Below, one piece after another: positions 43,416-51,459 of a stretch of 54,901 nucleotides of DNA. The stretch covers positions 1 to 54,901 of IMG/VR virus record IMGVR_UViG_3300032087_000550. One strand, given 5' to 3'. The number at the start of each line of letters is the position of its first letter. Within the stretch, counting starts at the first letter, position 1. Both the position numbers and the translations under genes were made by a program. The notes beneath the pieces were generated by a model. That model was not told the origin of the DNA, searched no databases, and was given only the letters and a program-made list of their open reading frames with translations. The DNA comes from a virus.

Positions 43416-43806
43416 AGCCTTGAAGCGGAAACGCCCCCTTGATTAAGTTTAGCCGCTTTAGCAGATACTGTTCTACTTTTGGGGTAAACTTTCTTAAACG
43501 TGATAGTTCCTCGTTTAATGGGATCGTCGGTATACATATGGTTGTGCCCATCCTCAAATGTTGATTGATCTGTTGAAACTCTTCTTCGATACGCACGATG
43601 TCCCGCGCCTCTGTTTCAGAAACAAGGTAGCCGGACTCGGAGTAATTGTTACGCAAAGTTAAAGGCAGCGAACCCTCAAGGTTTCGTACCTTGACTAAGG
43701 CAGGTTCGCCGCCCTTACTTTCGTGGCTATCGATATACAGGTGCCGAATCTGCGGGTTTAGGCCCAGCAACTTGAGGTCGTACCCGCTGGTGTACAGGAT
43801 AGGCAT
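43414..43806 (-). CDS. Conserved hypothetical protein in the replication operon
   Basis: 130 residues. Segments such as GYDLKLLGLNPQIRHLYID and VRNLEGSLPLTLRNN look conserved, but no enzyme motif can be named. It starts 1 base after the stop of the Fe-S nuclease and overlaps endonuclease I. Its constant place among DNA-processing genes suggests a role in replication or recombination. Confidence 0.65.
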   Translation of the reverse strand: MPILYTSGYDLKLLGLNPQIRHLYIDSHESKGGEPALVKVRNLEGSLPLTLRNNYSESGYLVSETEARDIVRIEEEFQQINQHLRMGTTICIPTIPLNEELSRLRKFTPKVEQYLLKRLNLIKGAFPLQG

Positions 43807-43807
43807 A

Positions 43808-44686
43808 TCATAGCTCCTTCTTCACCAGCTTTGTGTACCACGTCATCGGCGGGTTCTTGGCCTTCGAGGTAATCTTCGGGTGGTACTCTGCACTCTTCCA
43901 GCAGTGTTCCTTGAACGAGCAGAAGGTGCAGGTCTTTGGCATGAGCCGGTTGCCTGTTTCAATCTTCTCGCCCTTGAGGGTATACACTTCCGGTACAGAT
44001 GTAAACGGCACCTTGAACTTGGCGTCGTTGACGATAGCGTGGACACGCTTGGCAGCTTCTTCGAGATATGCCTTCCGGTCCTCTTCCTGATCGTCTGGTG
44101 CCTCTACAAAGTCCCACTCACCACTCGACTTGTTGATGGCAATCCAGCCACCGAAGGGCAACCCCTTGGACTCGGAGTACAGGAACCCCTGCATGATGTA
44201 ACCAAACGGATCATCTTCCTTGATCGCGTCGTAGCCACCACGTCCCGAGAACTTGTTTTCAAATGACCACGGACTTGTGGACTTGATGTCCCACACCTTT
44301 TCGTCGATGATGACATCCAAGGTTCCGTTGACGGTCTGCCCATCGAGTTCGAGGGAACATTGGCTCTGTTCCTCTTCGACCTTGATGCCAGCACCCTTCA
44401 TGATAAGGACTGCTGCAGCCTCTACCAGATCACCAATAAGAAAACGTACCAGATCGTTGTAAGCGACATCTTGCTTGTGCCCCTGCTTCTCTAGCTGTTG
44501 CTGGCAGAGGGGACGACCAATGCCAGACATCCGGATTCGGTAGTCCGATCTCCGGCTGAACTGCTTGCGTATTGCTGCCTTACAGTCTTCCCCAAACGCC
44601 TCAATGAGGTCGTCGAGACGGGAGGAGTCGATCTCCCCCCGCCCCGCTTTTTGCAGGAAGTCCTGAACTTCCAAGAGATGAAGCAT
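43808..44686 (-). CDS. PD-(D/E)XK exonuclease, Cas4/AddB-like with Fe-S cysteines
   Basis: 292 residues. The nuclease core is E89 (GDLVEA), D124 (GTLDVIID) and D133-I-K135 (VWDIKSTS). C61 (RPLCQQQLEKQG) together with CTFCSFKEHC (C253, C256, C262) forms the four-cysteine pattern that binds an iron-sulphur cluster in Cas4 and AddB-type nucleases. It probably resects DNA ends for recombination and replication. The stop of the ssDNA-binding-type gene upstream overlaps its start (TGATG). Confidence 0.82.
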   Translation of the reverse strand: MLHLLEVQDFLQKAGRGEIDSSRLDDLIEAFGEDCKAAIRKQFSRRSDYRIRMSGIGRPLCQQQLEKQGHKQDVAYNDLVRFLIGDLVEAAAVLIMKGAGIKVEEEQSQCSLELDGQTVNGTLDVIIDEKVWDIKSTSPWSFENKFSGRGGYDAIKEDDPFGYIMQGFLYSESKGLPFGGWIAINKSSGEWDFVEAPDDQEEDRKAYLEEAAKRVHAIVNDAKFKVPFTSVPEVYTLKGEKIETGNRLMPKTCTFCSFKEHCWKSAEYHPKITSKAKNPPMTWYTKLVKKEL

Positions 44687-45540
44687 CAGCTTGCGAAACG
44701 CTGTGCAAGGTCGATGTCATCGTCGCTAGCGGCCATCTTCACGGCGTCCTTGTATTCGGACATTACCGAGTCGTTGTGACCCTTCACGGTCTCCGCAAAC
44801 TGCTTGATCAGTTCCTTGTCAGTATCCGTGATAGATACTTCCTTGACCAAGGACAGCTTCGGGGTCCAGTAGATCACGCCGCCGTTCTTCTGCTTCTCGG
44901 TAGCGAGTTCGATCACAGCCTTCTGCATCAGGATTTTCCGGCGAGTAAGCTGGGTGTCGATGAACTCACGAACCGGACGGAAGCCCGACCGCTTGAAGTA
45001 CGCCATGAACGGCACCGACTCCAAAGGTGATGGCGAACCGTCCGCAGTAGTCGCGTCGGGTGCGTCGATGATGCCGTAGATCACCTGATTACAGCTTACC
45101 GACTTACTCAGGATCACACGCGGATCATCCGAAGCAAGCTGGTCTTCTTCGGCGCGGGTCAGGCGACCACACTTATTTCCGCCAGCAGAGTCCGGAAACT
45201 CACCAGACAGGCTGGTACGCTGCACAGACTTACAGGAGAACTTCTGTTCTTCCTGATCCCACACAGACCATTCGTAGGTCCGCATCAGGGGGCGAATCTG
45301 CACCTTATCGGCATAGGCAAGGCCCGAGCCGTTCCAGATGCGCCAAGCACCACGCTTGAGCGGCAGACCTTCGTCGGTCTCTGCTTCGTAGTTGATTGTC
45401 AGGCGGGGCAAGCCCACACGCGGGGTGGAGTCCACGTCGGCCTGACCAGACATCTTCATCAGGGCTTCTTCGTCGCCCGAGTCGAATGCGGTTACAAAGT
45501 TATTCAGTTCGTCGTTCATCAGAGAAAGTTCGTTACCCAT
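44686..45540 (-). CDS. Putative single-stranded DNA-binding protein
   Basis: 284 residues. The central part (about 40-200) is beta-rich with conserved-looking LPRLTINYEAE, RIWNGSGLAYADKVQIRPLM and VPFMAYFKRSGF segments. The C-terminal tail is acidic (ASDDDIDLAQRF), as in ssDNA-binding proteins that recruit other replication proteins. It has its own promoter at 45575-45604, which suits a protein needed in large amounts. I recall this family in marine podoviruses without firm function, so the call is inference. Confidence 0.55.
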   Translation of the reverse strand: MGNELSLMNDELNNFVTAFDSGDEEALMKMSGQADVDSTPRVGLPRLTINYEAETDEGLPLKRGAWRIWNGSGLAYADKVQIRPLMRTYEWSVWDQEEQKFSCKSVQRTSLSGEFPDSAGGNKCGRLTRAEEDQLASDDPRVILSKSVSCNQVIYGIIDAPDATTADGSPSPLESVPFMAYFKRSGFRPVREFIDTQLTRRKILMQKAVIELATEKQKNGGVIYWTPKLSLVKEVSITDTDKELIKQFAETVKGHNDSVMSEYKDAVKMAASDDDIDLAQRFAS

Positions 45541-45574
45541 GTTATCCTCACAGTTGGGTGTTGAAGGTAGGGGT

Positions 45575-45604
45575 ATTATACTGTCAGGACTTCTTCCAAG
45601 TCAA
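45575..45604 (-). promoter_or_regulatory. Internal minus-strand promoter
   Basis: Read on the minus strand: TTGACT (45604-45599), an 18-bp spacer, and a perfect TATAAT (45580-45575). It overlaps the last codons and stop of the polymerase gene and lies about 35 bases ahead of the start at 45540. It would give extra transcription of the ssDNA-binding-type gene and everything downstream, including the RNR. Confidence 0.7.
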
Positions 45605-47123
45605 GCCAGTTTTTTCCCATTTTTAATTCTATTCCTACAGGCATGTCATAGCGGATGCCGTAGCGACGTTCCGTCTCCTGCGGTATGGCTAGCATACTTT
45701 TCGCCATGATCTCAATGCACTGCTTCTCTTCTCCCGGGAACACGTCCATAACAATCGAGTCGTGTACCGTGTTGCAAATCACGGACTGTAACCCACTGTC
45801 TTTCAACAGATTATGCAGCATCACAAGAGATAAGGGCAGCAGGTCTGCGGTGGCGAACCCCTGCACGGGATAGTTGCAGATAGCTGTCCGGTTCGTGGCG
45901 GTGCCCCATTCGGTCCAGCGGGTTCCCGGGAAACAATACTGTCGCCCGGATGGAAGCTTGATGTGGCTCTTGGTTACGGCGTCCCGCTGCAAGAGTTCGT
46001 GCCAGTCACTCACGCCGCTGTACTTCTGCTTAAAGGCACGGTAGTACCGCTTCTGATCTTCGGTGCCGCTCACGCCGCCGTAGAGGGGCTTGAAGGTGTG
46101 TGCCTTGGCCTCTTGGCGGGTACAGCCAATGATGCTGGCGGTATAGCTGTGAACGTCCGTGCCAGCCTCGACATCGTTGCGGATGCCCTCATCCTTTGCA
46201 AGGAACCCGGCAACCCGAAACTCTAGCTGTGCGTAGTCACCCTCAAGGATCGAACCACCCTCGAACCGGCTTTCGACAGCGCGGCGGATAATGAAGGTCG
46301 AGCCGCGTGGCATGTTCTGGAAGTTCGGGTTGCGGGACGACAGGCGACCGGTAGCTGTCACACACTGCATATATTCTGTGTGTATGAAGCCGTTCGGGTC
46401 CATGTTGTTTTCCATGCCCTCGACAAAGGATCGCAGGTAGGTTCGCACAGCAGAGTAACGAACGTACGCCTCGGCAAACTCCCGGGCGTCACCCCGCAGG
46501 TCTGTCATCATTTCTTCGAGCGTTGTCTTGTCAGTCTTGAAACCGCCCGCAGCCGTATCGAATGTGTCGCGGGGAACGAGCTTGAACCCGGCAACCTCTC
46601 CAGTACTATGGTAGCGGACGCCAGAGCCGCCACAGGTCTTGCAGATACGCACGGCCTTACCGGGGGTGCCATCCTTGCGTGGCGGAGTGTAGCGGCCCTT
46701 ACCAGAGCAGTCCGGGCACTGTTCACCGATAGTCTTGTGCAAGATTGTGGTCTCATTGAGGATGTGCCGCTTGAACTCGCCCTTTGCCATGCGGGTTCGC
46801 TGCTTGGGCTTCTTGGTTGCGCCGCGAACCTCATGACCGAGATTGAAGATAGCAGCCCACCGCTTCTTGTCCTTGATCGCACAGGAGTAAAACAGGCGGG
46901 AGCGGTCATCTGGACTGTCGAGGTTGACCGGTGTGTCTCCCATCGCGTTCGCGGCAAGTTCCTGCAAGCGGCGTTCTAGGGTGAACAGTTCGTCCTCGTA
47001 CTCCTTGCGGATGTCGGCAAGGGTTGTCCGGTTGATCTTGATGCCGTTGCGTTCGATGTCCGCAAGAACGTCCGTGACTTCAAGCGACAGACGCAAAGTG
47101 GGCAAGAGAGCTTGGTTCTTCAT
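45576..47123 (-). CDS. Family A DNA polymerase with DnaJ-type zinc insert
   Basis: 515 residues from ATG 47123 (GAGG upstream). It lacks both 5' nuclease and 3'-5' exonuclease domains; the latter is encoded separately just upstream. Polymerase motif A is GDYAQLEFR (D296), the O-helix is RQEAKAHTFKPLYG (K340, F344 equivalent to Phe762 of E. coli Pol I), and motif C is TVHDSIVMD (H454, D455). Residues about 130-170 hold CPDCSGKG and CKTCGGSG, two DnaJ-type zinc motifs between the N-terminal region and the palm. That insert is the hallmark described for phage HMO-2011. The enzyme replicates the phage genome. Confidence 0.95.
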   Translation of the reverse strand: MKNQALLPTLRLSLEVTDVLADIERNGIKINRTTLADIRKEYEDELFTLERRLQELAANAMGDTPVNLDSPDDRSRLFYSCAIKDKKRWAAIFNLGHEVRGATKKPKQRTRMAKGEFKRHILNETTILHKTIGEQCPDCSGKGRYTPPRKDGTPGKAVRICKTCGGSGVRYHSTGEVAGFKLVPRDTFDTAAGGFKTDKTTLEEMMTDLRGDAREFAEAYVRYSAVRTYLRSFVEGMENNMDPNGFIHTEYMQCVTATGRLSSRNPNFQNMPRGSTFIIRRAVESRFEGGSILEGDYAQLEFRVAGFLAKDEGIRNDVEAGTDVHSYTASIIGCTRQEAKAHTFKPLYGGVSGTEDQKRYYRAFKQKYSGVSDWHELLQRDAVTKSHIKLPSGRQYCFPGTRWTEWGTATNRTAICNYPVQGFATADLLPLSLVMLHNLLKDSGLQSVICNTVHDSIVMDVFPGEEKQCIEIMAKSMLAIPQETERRYGIRYDMPVGIELKMGKNWLDLEEVLTV

Positions 47124-47664
47124 TGAATAGTTCCTCAAATGTGGTGCCAAAGGCTTCGAGTTGTGCAAGTGCTACTTGCTCGGTTGCAAGGACATCAGCC
47201 TTGCCATATGTTTCAATTATATGCCAAGGAATGTCATAAAACGTCTTACCTTCCTTGAAATACGGCGCGACAAGGTCTGCTTCCTTTTGCACTCCACTAT
47301 ACTTCTCTGCAAGAGCAGCAAGTCCCAGAGGCCAACGACGCGCCCGCGCCAGTATATATTCCGCAACCATCGTGTCATAGATATGTCCCTCGTATGTGAA
47401 TCCACAATCGCGAATCCAAGATAGATCGAACTTGATGTTTTGTCCAACGATAACGTCGGCGTGGTTCAAGGCAGCTTGAAATTTTGTGAACGCTCCCTCT
47501 GTGGGTGGCTCGGTTGAGTGGTAGTAGCAGTCGTAATCAACGGTGCTGTTGAGCCACTTGTAACCAATCGACACGAGCGAGTTGCCAAAGTACGGCAACG
47601 GTGTGGACGAGCCGTTCGCCTTCTCACGGTGTGTGGTTTCGATGTCAAAGGTCAAGACGTTCAT
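47080..47664 (-). CDS. 3'-5' exonuclease (DEDDy, proofreading-type)
   Basis: 194 residues with all three exonuclease motifs: Exo I FDIET (D7, E9), Exo II GQNIKFDL (D80) and Exo III YGKAD (Y153, D157). It is the proofreading domain of a Pol I-like enzyme coded as a separate gene and overlaps the polymerase gene by 44 bases, so the two probably work as one split enzyme. The helicase stop overlaps its ATG (TAATG). Confidence 0.92.
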   Translation of the reverse strand: MNVLTFDIETTHREKANGSSTPLPYFGNSLVSIGYKWLNSTVDYDCYYHSTEPPTEGAFTKFQAALNHADVIVGQNIKFDLSWIRDCGFTYEGHIYDTMVAEYILARARRWPLGLAALAEKYSGVQKEADLVAPYFKEGKTFYDIPWHIIETYGKADVLATEQVALAQLEAFGTTFEELFNEEPSSLAHFASVA

Positions 47665-48902
47665 TAGTAGTATACCCCGCGATGTACATCAATGTGGCAG
47701 GTCTCCATGCCGTGCCAGCCATTGACCTTGTTCTTGGAGATGCAGATGTGCCGCACCGTGTTCTCTTCCTCAGACGTGCCGGTCTTGCCGATACCGATGA
47801 TAACATCAGCCTCACCAGCCTTGCCAGTCTTTGAGTTGTCCATCATAGAGTAGTCAATAAATTGACGGTCGTGTCCGTCGTATGACGCCTGACTAACGGC
47901 CCACACCAGAAGCTTATTCCGTTTGGCAACCTCACGAGCAAGCACGTACGTTTCCTTGAGGCGTTCATCGCCACGGCTGAAATTACCCTCAACCCGAAAC
48001 TTGTCAAGCTGATCACAGAACATCACGTCTGGCTCGTTCAACTGCGCGTACTCGTTGAGTTCGTCCATCGACATGCCAACCGCATCCATCACGGTCAGGT
48101 ACGGATCGATCTCCTCAAGGTAGCGGGCGTCGAACTCGGCAGACGAGGAACGCAACTCATCCGAAGTCATTTCAAAGTAAGACTGCAGGATACGCGACTT
48201 GATCTTGGCAGCTTCTTCCTCGTTCGCCCAGTACACAACCTTTTGTTTTTGCTTGATATACTTGCTAGCAAGGAAAGAGCAGAAGGTCGTCTTACCTGTC
48301 TCTGGACGCGCAAAGATGATGCCTAATCCGCCACGGTCCATTCCCGGCAACCTGTGGGAGATGATGTCGAAGTCGAAGGGGAAGTCCGGCTCCGACGACT
48401 CCTGTGAGAAAAGCTCGGCAAGACCCGTGGTAACCTCGGTATAGGTCGTCTTGTCGGACATGCGTCCGTCCTCGACCATATCAATCAGGGTCTTGAGTTC
48501 ACCAAAGTGTTCGGACTCGCCAGTGAAGATGGCAATCGCCTTTTCACCAATCTGTCGCGCACGGTCGCGAACCCAGAAATTCTTCACCACATCGTATTCG
48601 AGTTCGGCGGTGTCAGAAATCTGATCCGGCAGGGTGTCAATTATTTGATAGATTTCCTGCATAGCTGACGACGGCATCGCCGGATTACGGTCAGCAACCA
48701 CCGCTGCCAACTGGCGAGGGTGCAAGTCAACGGCGTACTGCTTGTGGCTATATGATATGCTGTCGAATATCGTGACCATGCGTCCCTCGAACATGTCGCG
48801 AGTGACAATGTTCTTGACGCGGTCGTAGAAATCTTTGTTTAGGATATACCCAAGAACTTGATTCTCAAGTGATATACTTGTCGAAAGTACGTTTTCGCTC
48901 AT
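47664..48902 (-). CDS. Replicative DNA helicase, DnaB-like
   Basis: 412 residues. An N-terminal helical domain (about 1-150) resembles that of DnaB. The RecA-type motor has Walker A ARPETGKTT (198-206), a Walker B VMFCDQ and an AVSQASYDG loop. It unwinds DNA at the fork as a hexameric ring. Primase and helicase are separate here, unlike in T7 gp4, but the genes overlap by 38 bases. Confidence 0.9.
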   Translation of the reverse strand: MSENVLSTSISLENQVLGYILNKDFYDRVKNIVTRDMFEGRMVTIFDSISYSHKQYAVDLHPRQLAAVVADRNPAMPSSAMQEIYQIIDTLPDQISDTAELEYDVVKNFWVRDRARQIGEKAIAIFTGESEHFGELKTLIDMVEDGRMSDKTTYTEVTTGLAELFSQESSEPDFPFDFDIISHRLPGMDRGGLGIIFARPETGKTTFCSFLASKYIKQKQKVVYWANEEEAAKIKSRILQSYFEMTSDELRSSSAEFDARYLEEIDPYLTVMDAVGMSMDELNEYAQLNEPDVMFCDQLDKFRVEGNFSRGDERLKETYVLAREVAKRNKLLVWAVSQASYDGHDRQFIDYSMMDNSKTGKAGEADVIIGIGKTGTSEEENTVRHICISKNKVNGWHGMETCHIDVHRGVYY

Positions 48903-49668
48903 CGGCTGTCATTTCCTTCACATCTTTATCTAAGATAACTAAGCTGGTAGGCCGGATGGCCTGTAACCTGCGAACCAACCCTAATGCCTTCTTTGTGGCG
49001 TCCTTGTCAAGAGCCACGACGAGACGATCATAGGTTCGCAGCGTCGGTATGTACGAGTCTACAAGACTGGTTCCGAGCAAGGCTATGCCCGAAAGAATAT
49101 CAGAAACACTGCAAGCACTAGCACAATCTTCCAGAAGAACACCGATACGTCCGCTGCCGCAAACGAAAGGATGACCTGACTTTCCATATCTCCACCATTT
49201 TGGTTTGACATTTTTGTCCAAGGCTCGGCCCGCCGCATCGACGATCCGGTTGTTGTGACGAACTAGATAGACGACCCGCTTCGACCGGAAGTCGTACCGG
49301 ATGTCGGCCAAGCCGTTGCGATACGCCTCGTAAGCATTGACCCGGCGCACATAGGATTCGGCATCGGGTTCGCGGGACAACGAGACGAACGTGTCTGGCA
49401 ACTCGAACCCCCCCTCATAAGTGTCGGGTCTTGGGTTCGCGGGCTTGACCTTGGCCAACAGGGGATGGTATGGAGTGTCCTTGCGGATGCGAAACCCGGT
49501 GCGGCCCTTCACATCGCAGTCGGCGTGGAAGCAGTACCAGAGGCGTTCGCCATTCACCTCGGACACGCTGAACGTGTTCTTGTGTGAACAGGCAGGGCAA
49601 TCCATCCGCAAGCTTCCGGAGCCGCCGATTGGCAAATCTTCAACGAAGTCTTTGATCCAGTCAGTCAT
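48865..49668 (-). CDS. DNA primase, zinc-finger and TOPRIM
   Basis: 267 residues from ATG 49668. The zinc ribbon uses C24, C27, C46 and C51 (CPAC, then CFHADC). A TOPRIM domain follows with E180 (GVLLED) and D221-K-D223 (VVALDKDAT). It makes the RNA primers for replication. It is the first gene of the minus-strand arm. A longer reading from TTG 49704 is less likely. Confidence 0.88.
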   Translation of the reverse strand: MTDWIKDFVEDLPIGGSGSLRMDCPACSHKNTFSVSEVNGERLWYCFHADCDVKGRTGFRIRKDTPYHPLLAKVKPANPRPDTYEGGFELPDTFVSLSREPDAESYVRRVNAYEAYRNGLADIRYDFRSKRVVYLVRHNNRIVDAAGRALDKNVKPKWWRYGKSGHPFVCGSGRIGVLLEDCASACSVSDILSGIALLGTSLVDSYIPTLRTYDRLVVALDKDATKKALGLVRRLQAIRPTSLVILDKDVKEMTADERKRTFDKYIT

Positions 49669-49720
49669 GGGTTCGGAGATACAGCATATCGGAAACTCGG
49701 TCAAGACAAAAAAAAATCGC

Positions 49721-49749
49721 TTGACAGGTTCGCGGCTACAGATTACTCT
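49721..49749 (+). promoter_or_regulatory. Promoter of the plus-strand early cassette
   Basis: A perfect TTGACA (49721-49726), a 17-bp spacer containing the heptamer GTTCGCG, and TACTCT (49744-49749). It precedes the first small genes (49784 onward) and points away from the primase operon. The region 49669-49783 is therefore a divergent control region. A matching minus-strand promoter (TTGACC at 49704-49699, weak -10) is only suggestive. Confidence 0.55.
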
Positions 49750-49783
49750 CTAGTTACAATATACCCCTATAGGTTTACCTGTT

Positions 49784-49924
49784 ATGAATAAAATCAATAG
49801 AATAAACCCTATAGCTAAACAGCTACCTAAACTGGGTAAAAGAATTGTTCCGAATAAAAAACGGACAAAAGAAGACAAACGAATGACAAAAGAGGTACGG
49901 GATGCCAAGACCGCCAAAGATTGA
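49784..49924 (+). CDS. 46-residue basic protein
   Basis: A short Lys/Arg/Asn-rich frame beginning MNKINRINPIAKQLPKLGKR and continuing with IVPNKKRTKED. Proteins starting with this INPIAK...IVPNKK pattern are, from recall, common early small proteins of phages. It is the first gene after the promoter and overlaps the ribbon-helix-helix gene by 23 bases. Function unknown, probably nucleic-acid binding by charge. Confidence 0.6.
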   Translation: MNKINRINPIAKQLPKLGKRIVPNKKRTKEDKRMTKEVRDAKTAKD

Positions 49925-50117
49925 TGAACCGACAAAAACCTACAACCTGTTGATGACAAAAGCTCAGTATGACAAGCTGGCAACCTATTCTGAATCTATG
50001 CAAAAAAGAAGCTTGGAACAGGTGGCGGTTGCTGACTTGATACGAGATGCCATCGATATCTACTTGGAGATTTTAGATGAGGAAGCTGAAGCTGTTCAAG
50101 GATCGGAGGGGCAATGA
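49902..50117 (+). CDS. Ribbon-helix-helix type DNA-binding protein
   Basis: 71 residues. A short strand (KTYNLLMTKAQYDKLATYSE) followed by helices ending ADLIRDAIDIYLEILDEE matches the ribbon-helix-helix (Arc/MetJ/CopG) pattern, in which paired strands enter the major groove. It is a candidate regulator of the early or replication genes. A possible target is the GACAAA-N6-ACGC repeat family found further right; this is inference. Confidence 0.65.
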   Translation: MPRPPKIDEPTKTYNLLMTKAQYDKLATYSESMQKRSLEQVAVADLIRDAIDIYLEILDEEAEAVQGSEGQ

Positions 50118-50349
50118 CCTCGTTCCGTACATCGTATCGAAAGATAACCGGCACGAAGTCGTCGCTCCGGTTTCATCCGTCCGGATCGGAGAGACAAATC
50201 GAGACGCTATCAAATCAAAGCACTGCGTCGATTACCCGCGATGGGTTGCCCTGTACGTCGGAAAAAATCACACCGAGTGTTCGAAGTGGCTTGACAAGTA
50301 CAAAACGTCCGTGCTAAAGCTTTGCATACCCTATGAGGTATCCTCGTAG
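50077..50349 (+). CDS. Small early protein, unknown
   Basis: 90 residues, basic, mixed alpha/beta (LVPYIVSKDNRHEVVAPVSS, then WVALYVGKNHTECSKWLDKY). It overlaps the ribbon-helix-helix gene by 41 bases and ends about 45 bases before a strong terminator. No family recognised. Confidence 0.6.
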   Translation: MRKLKLFKDRRGNDLVPYIVSKDNRHEVVAPVSSVRIGETNRDAIKSKHCVDYPRWVALYVGKNHTECSKWLDKYKTSVLKLCIPYEVSS

Positions 50350-50393
50350 GGGACATGGTTTCTCCTATGCCGTGTTGCTAAAAAACTTTGAGT

Positions 50394-50429
50394 GGGGCTG
50401 GTCTACGGGCTGGCCCCTCTTTTTTTTTT
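50394..50429 (+). terminator. Strong terminator with UACG tetraloop
   Basis: A 10-bp stem, GGGGCTGGTC (50394-50403) and GGCTGGCCCC (50408-50417), closed by the very stable c(UACG)g tetraloop and followed by TCT and a run of nine T. All ten pairs form if G-U pairs are allowed. It ends the first early transcript. Confidence 0.9.
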
Positions 50430-50431
50430 GC

Positions 50432-50460
50432 TTGACGCACCATTTTATTATCTGTATCGA
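50432..50460 (+). promoter_or_regulatory. Promoter restarting the early cassette
   Basis: TTGACG (50432-50437), a 17-bp AT-rich spacer and TATCGA (50455-50460), starting directly after the T tract of the terminator. It precedes the gene at 50496. The arrangement repeats the terminator-promoter pair at 11.7 kb. Confidence 0.55.
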
Positions 50461-50495
50461 TAAAGCATCGAAACGCCAGCAATGGAGATTGGCAC

Positions 50496-50738
50496 ATGGA
50501 AATTTCGAACGATCAACGATCTGACTTGCTCCGCATACACAACAAACTGCGTGACGTTATCAACTATGTAGATGACTGTCGTGATCTCAGTTTGTGTCAC
50601 CTACGGGATATCGAAGAGGCTATCTGCGTTCTTCATCAGGTGGGTGATTTCAAGCCGAAGAAGCGATATGATGGCAGCAGTGTGTGGTGGACTGAATGGG
50701 TGTTTTCTGAGGAGGTGCCGAGCGATGCGGACGATTGA
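50496..50738 (+). CDS. Small acidic early protein, unknown
   Basis: 80 residues, helical (QRSDLLRIHNKLRDVINYVD) with three Cys and a Trp-rich C-terminal part. GGAG lies upstream of the ATG. It overlaps the next gene by 14 bases. No family recognised. Confidence 0.6.
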   Translation: MEISNDQRSDLLRIHNKLRDVINYVDDCRDLSLCHLRDIEEAICVLHQVGDFKPKKRYDGSSVWWTEWVFSEEVPSDADD

Positions 50739-51060
50739 GAACCACGTCGAACGGTGCCACTGCTGGGAATGCGGCGGCTACGGCAAGAAGGAGTACGAAC
50801 AGGCTGTCCCGGACCCGATCCGGGGCGGCGACCTTGTCGGTGTCATGGGTGAGTGCGATGGCTGCGAGGGTAACGGCGAACTGTTACGCGCAAAGATAAC
50901 GCAGACAACGGTGATCCGTGCCTTCCTCACACAGGCGAAACACGCACTCGAAGACATCGAACTGCTTGACACAGACCTCGACGCCATCTATGGCAAAATA
51001 GATGACGCAATCGGTGACATCGAACGCTACGAACGAAAGGTAGGTACACGCGATGGGTAA
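50725..51060 (+). CDS. Small protein with DnaJ-type zinc motifs
   Basis: 111 residues from ATG 50725 (GAGGAGG upstream). The N-terminal half holds CWECGGYG (about 13-20) and CDGCEGNG (about 44-51), two CxxCxGxG motifs as in the zinc domain of DnaJ. The C-terminal half is a charged helix (ALEDIELLDTDLDAIYGKID). The same two-motif pattern occurs in this phage's DNA polymerase. It might bind the polymerase or a host J-protein partner; this is speculation. Confidence 0.65.
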   Translation: MRTIENHVERCHCWECGGYGKKEYEQAVPDPIRGGDLVGVMGECDGCEGNGELLRAKITQTTVIRAFLTQAKHALEDIELLDTDLDAIYGKIDDAIGDIERYERKVGTRDG

Positions 51061-51226
51061 AGTCAAAGACTGGGTAATCGAAATGGAAGAGGACGCATCG
51101 TACATGACGCGCCAAGAATTCGTTGACAAGCACGGCGAAACGGTTATCGAATTGTACGACGAACTTCAACTGAAATGGCAGTACGATCATGCAGAACCAC
51201 CCGAACCGGATTTCGATGCTGACTGA
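51053..51226 (+). CDS. 57-residue acidic early protein
   Basis: A short frame (MGKVKDWVIEMEEDASYMTR and following, ending EPPEPDFDAD). It overlaps the previous gene by 8 bases and the next by 11. The segment TRQEFVDKHG looks like the start of a helix-turn-helix but is too short to call. No family recognised. Confidence 0.6.
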   Translation: MGKVKDWVIEMEEDASYMTRQEFVDKHGETVIELYDELQLKWQYDHAEPPEPDFDAD

Positions 51227-51398
51227 ACCGGAGGACGATCCGCGTCTGGAAAGTGTGGCTGACAAATTGGCCACGCTTCGAAGACAAATCGATGACGCCG
51301 ACTGGCATGGCAAGCCGGTGACAAACGCGCAACGCCAAAGGGCAAGGCGGCTGACAAATCTTCTACACAATGGAATCTTGTGGGAGCCGACGTTTTGA
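51216..51398 (+). CDS. Small charged early protein
   Basis: 60 residues from ATG 51216, rich in Arg, Asp and Asn. An in-frame ATG at 51189 is an alternative. The nucleotide sequence contains several copies of the GACAAA-N6-ACGC repeat, which dictates part of the protein (VADKLATLR, RQIDDAD, VTNAQRQR). The reading frame may be real, but the repeats raise the possibility that DNA sites rather than protein are under selection. Confidence 0.45.
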   Translation: MLTEPEDDPRLESVADKLATLRRQIDDADWHGKPVTNAQRQRARRLTNLLHNGILWEPTF

Positions 51399-51459
51399 CG
51401 CTGACAAATGACAAACGCCAGACGCTGACAAAAACCAGACGAGACAAACCGACCACGCT
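51261..51459 (+). repeat. Cluster of GACAAA-N6-ACGC bipartite repeats
   Basis: Exact bipartite copies start at 51261, 51283, 51320, 51403, 51410 and 51443 (second half ACGCT or ACGCC), with partial copies at 51353 and 51427. Several are preceded by T, giving TGACAAA. Spacings among the last four are 7, 17 and 16 bases. Further copies occur at 52253, 52277 and 54679. Confidence 0.7.

Noticed and set aside
50333-50524. 63-residue plus-strand frame over the UACG terminator
   Set aside because: It translates a terminator and promoter; no RBS.
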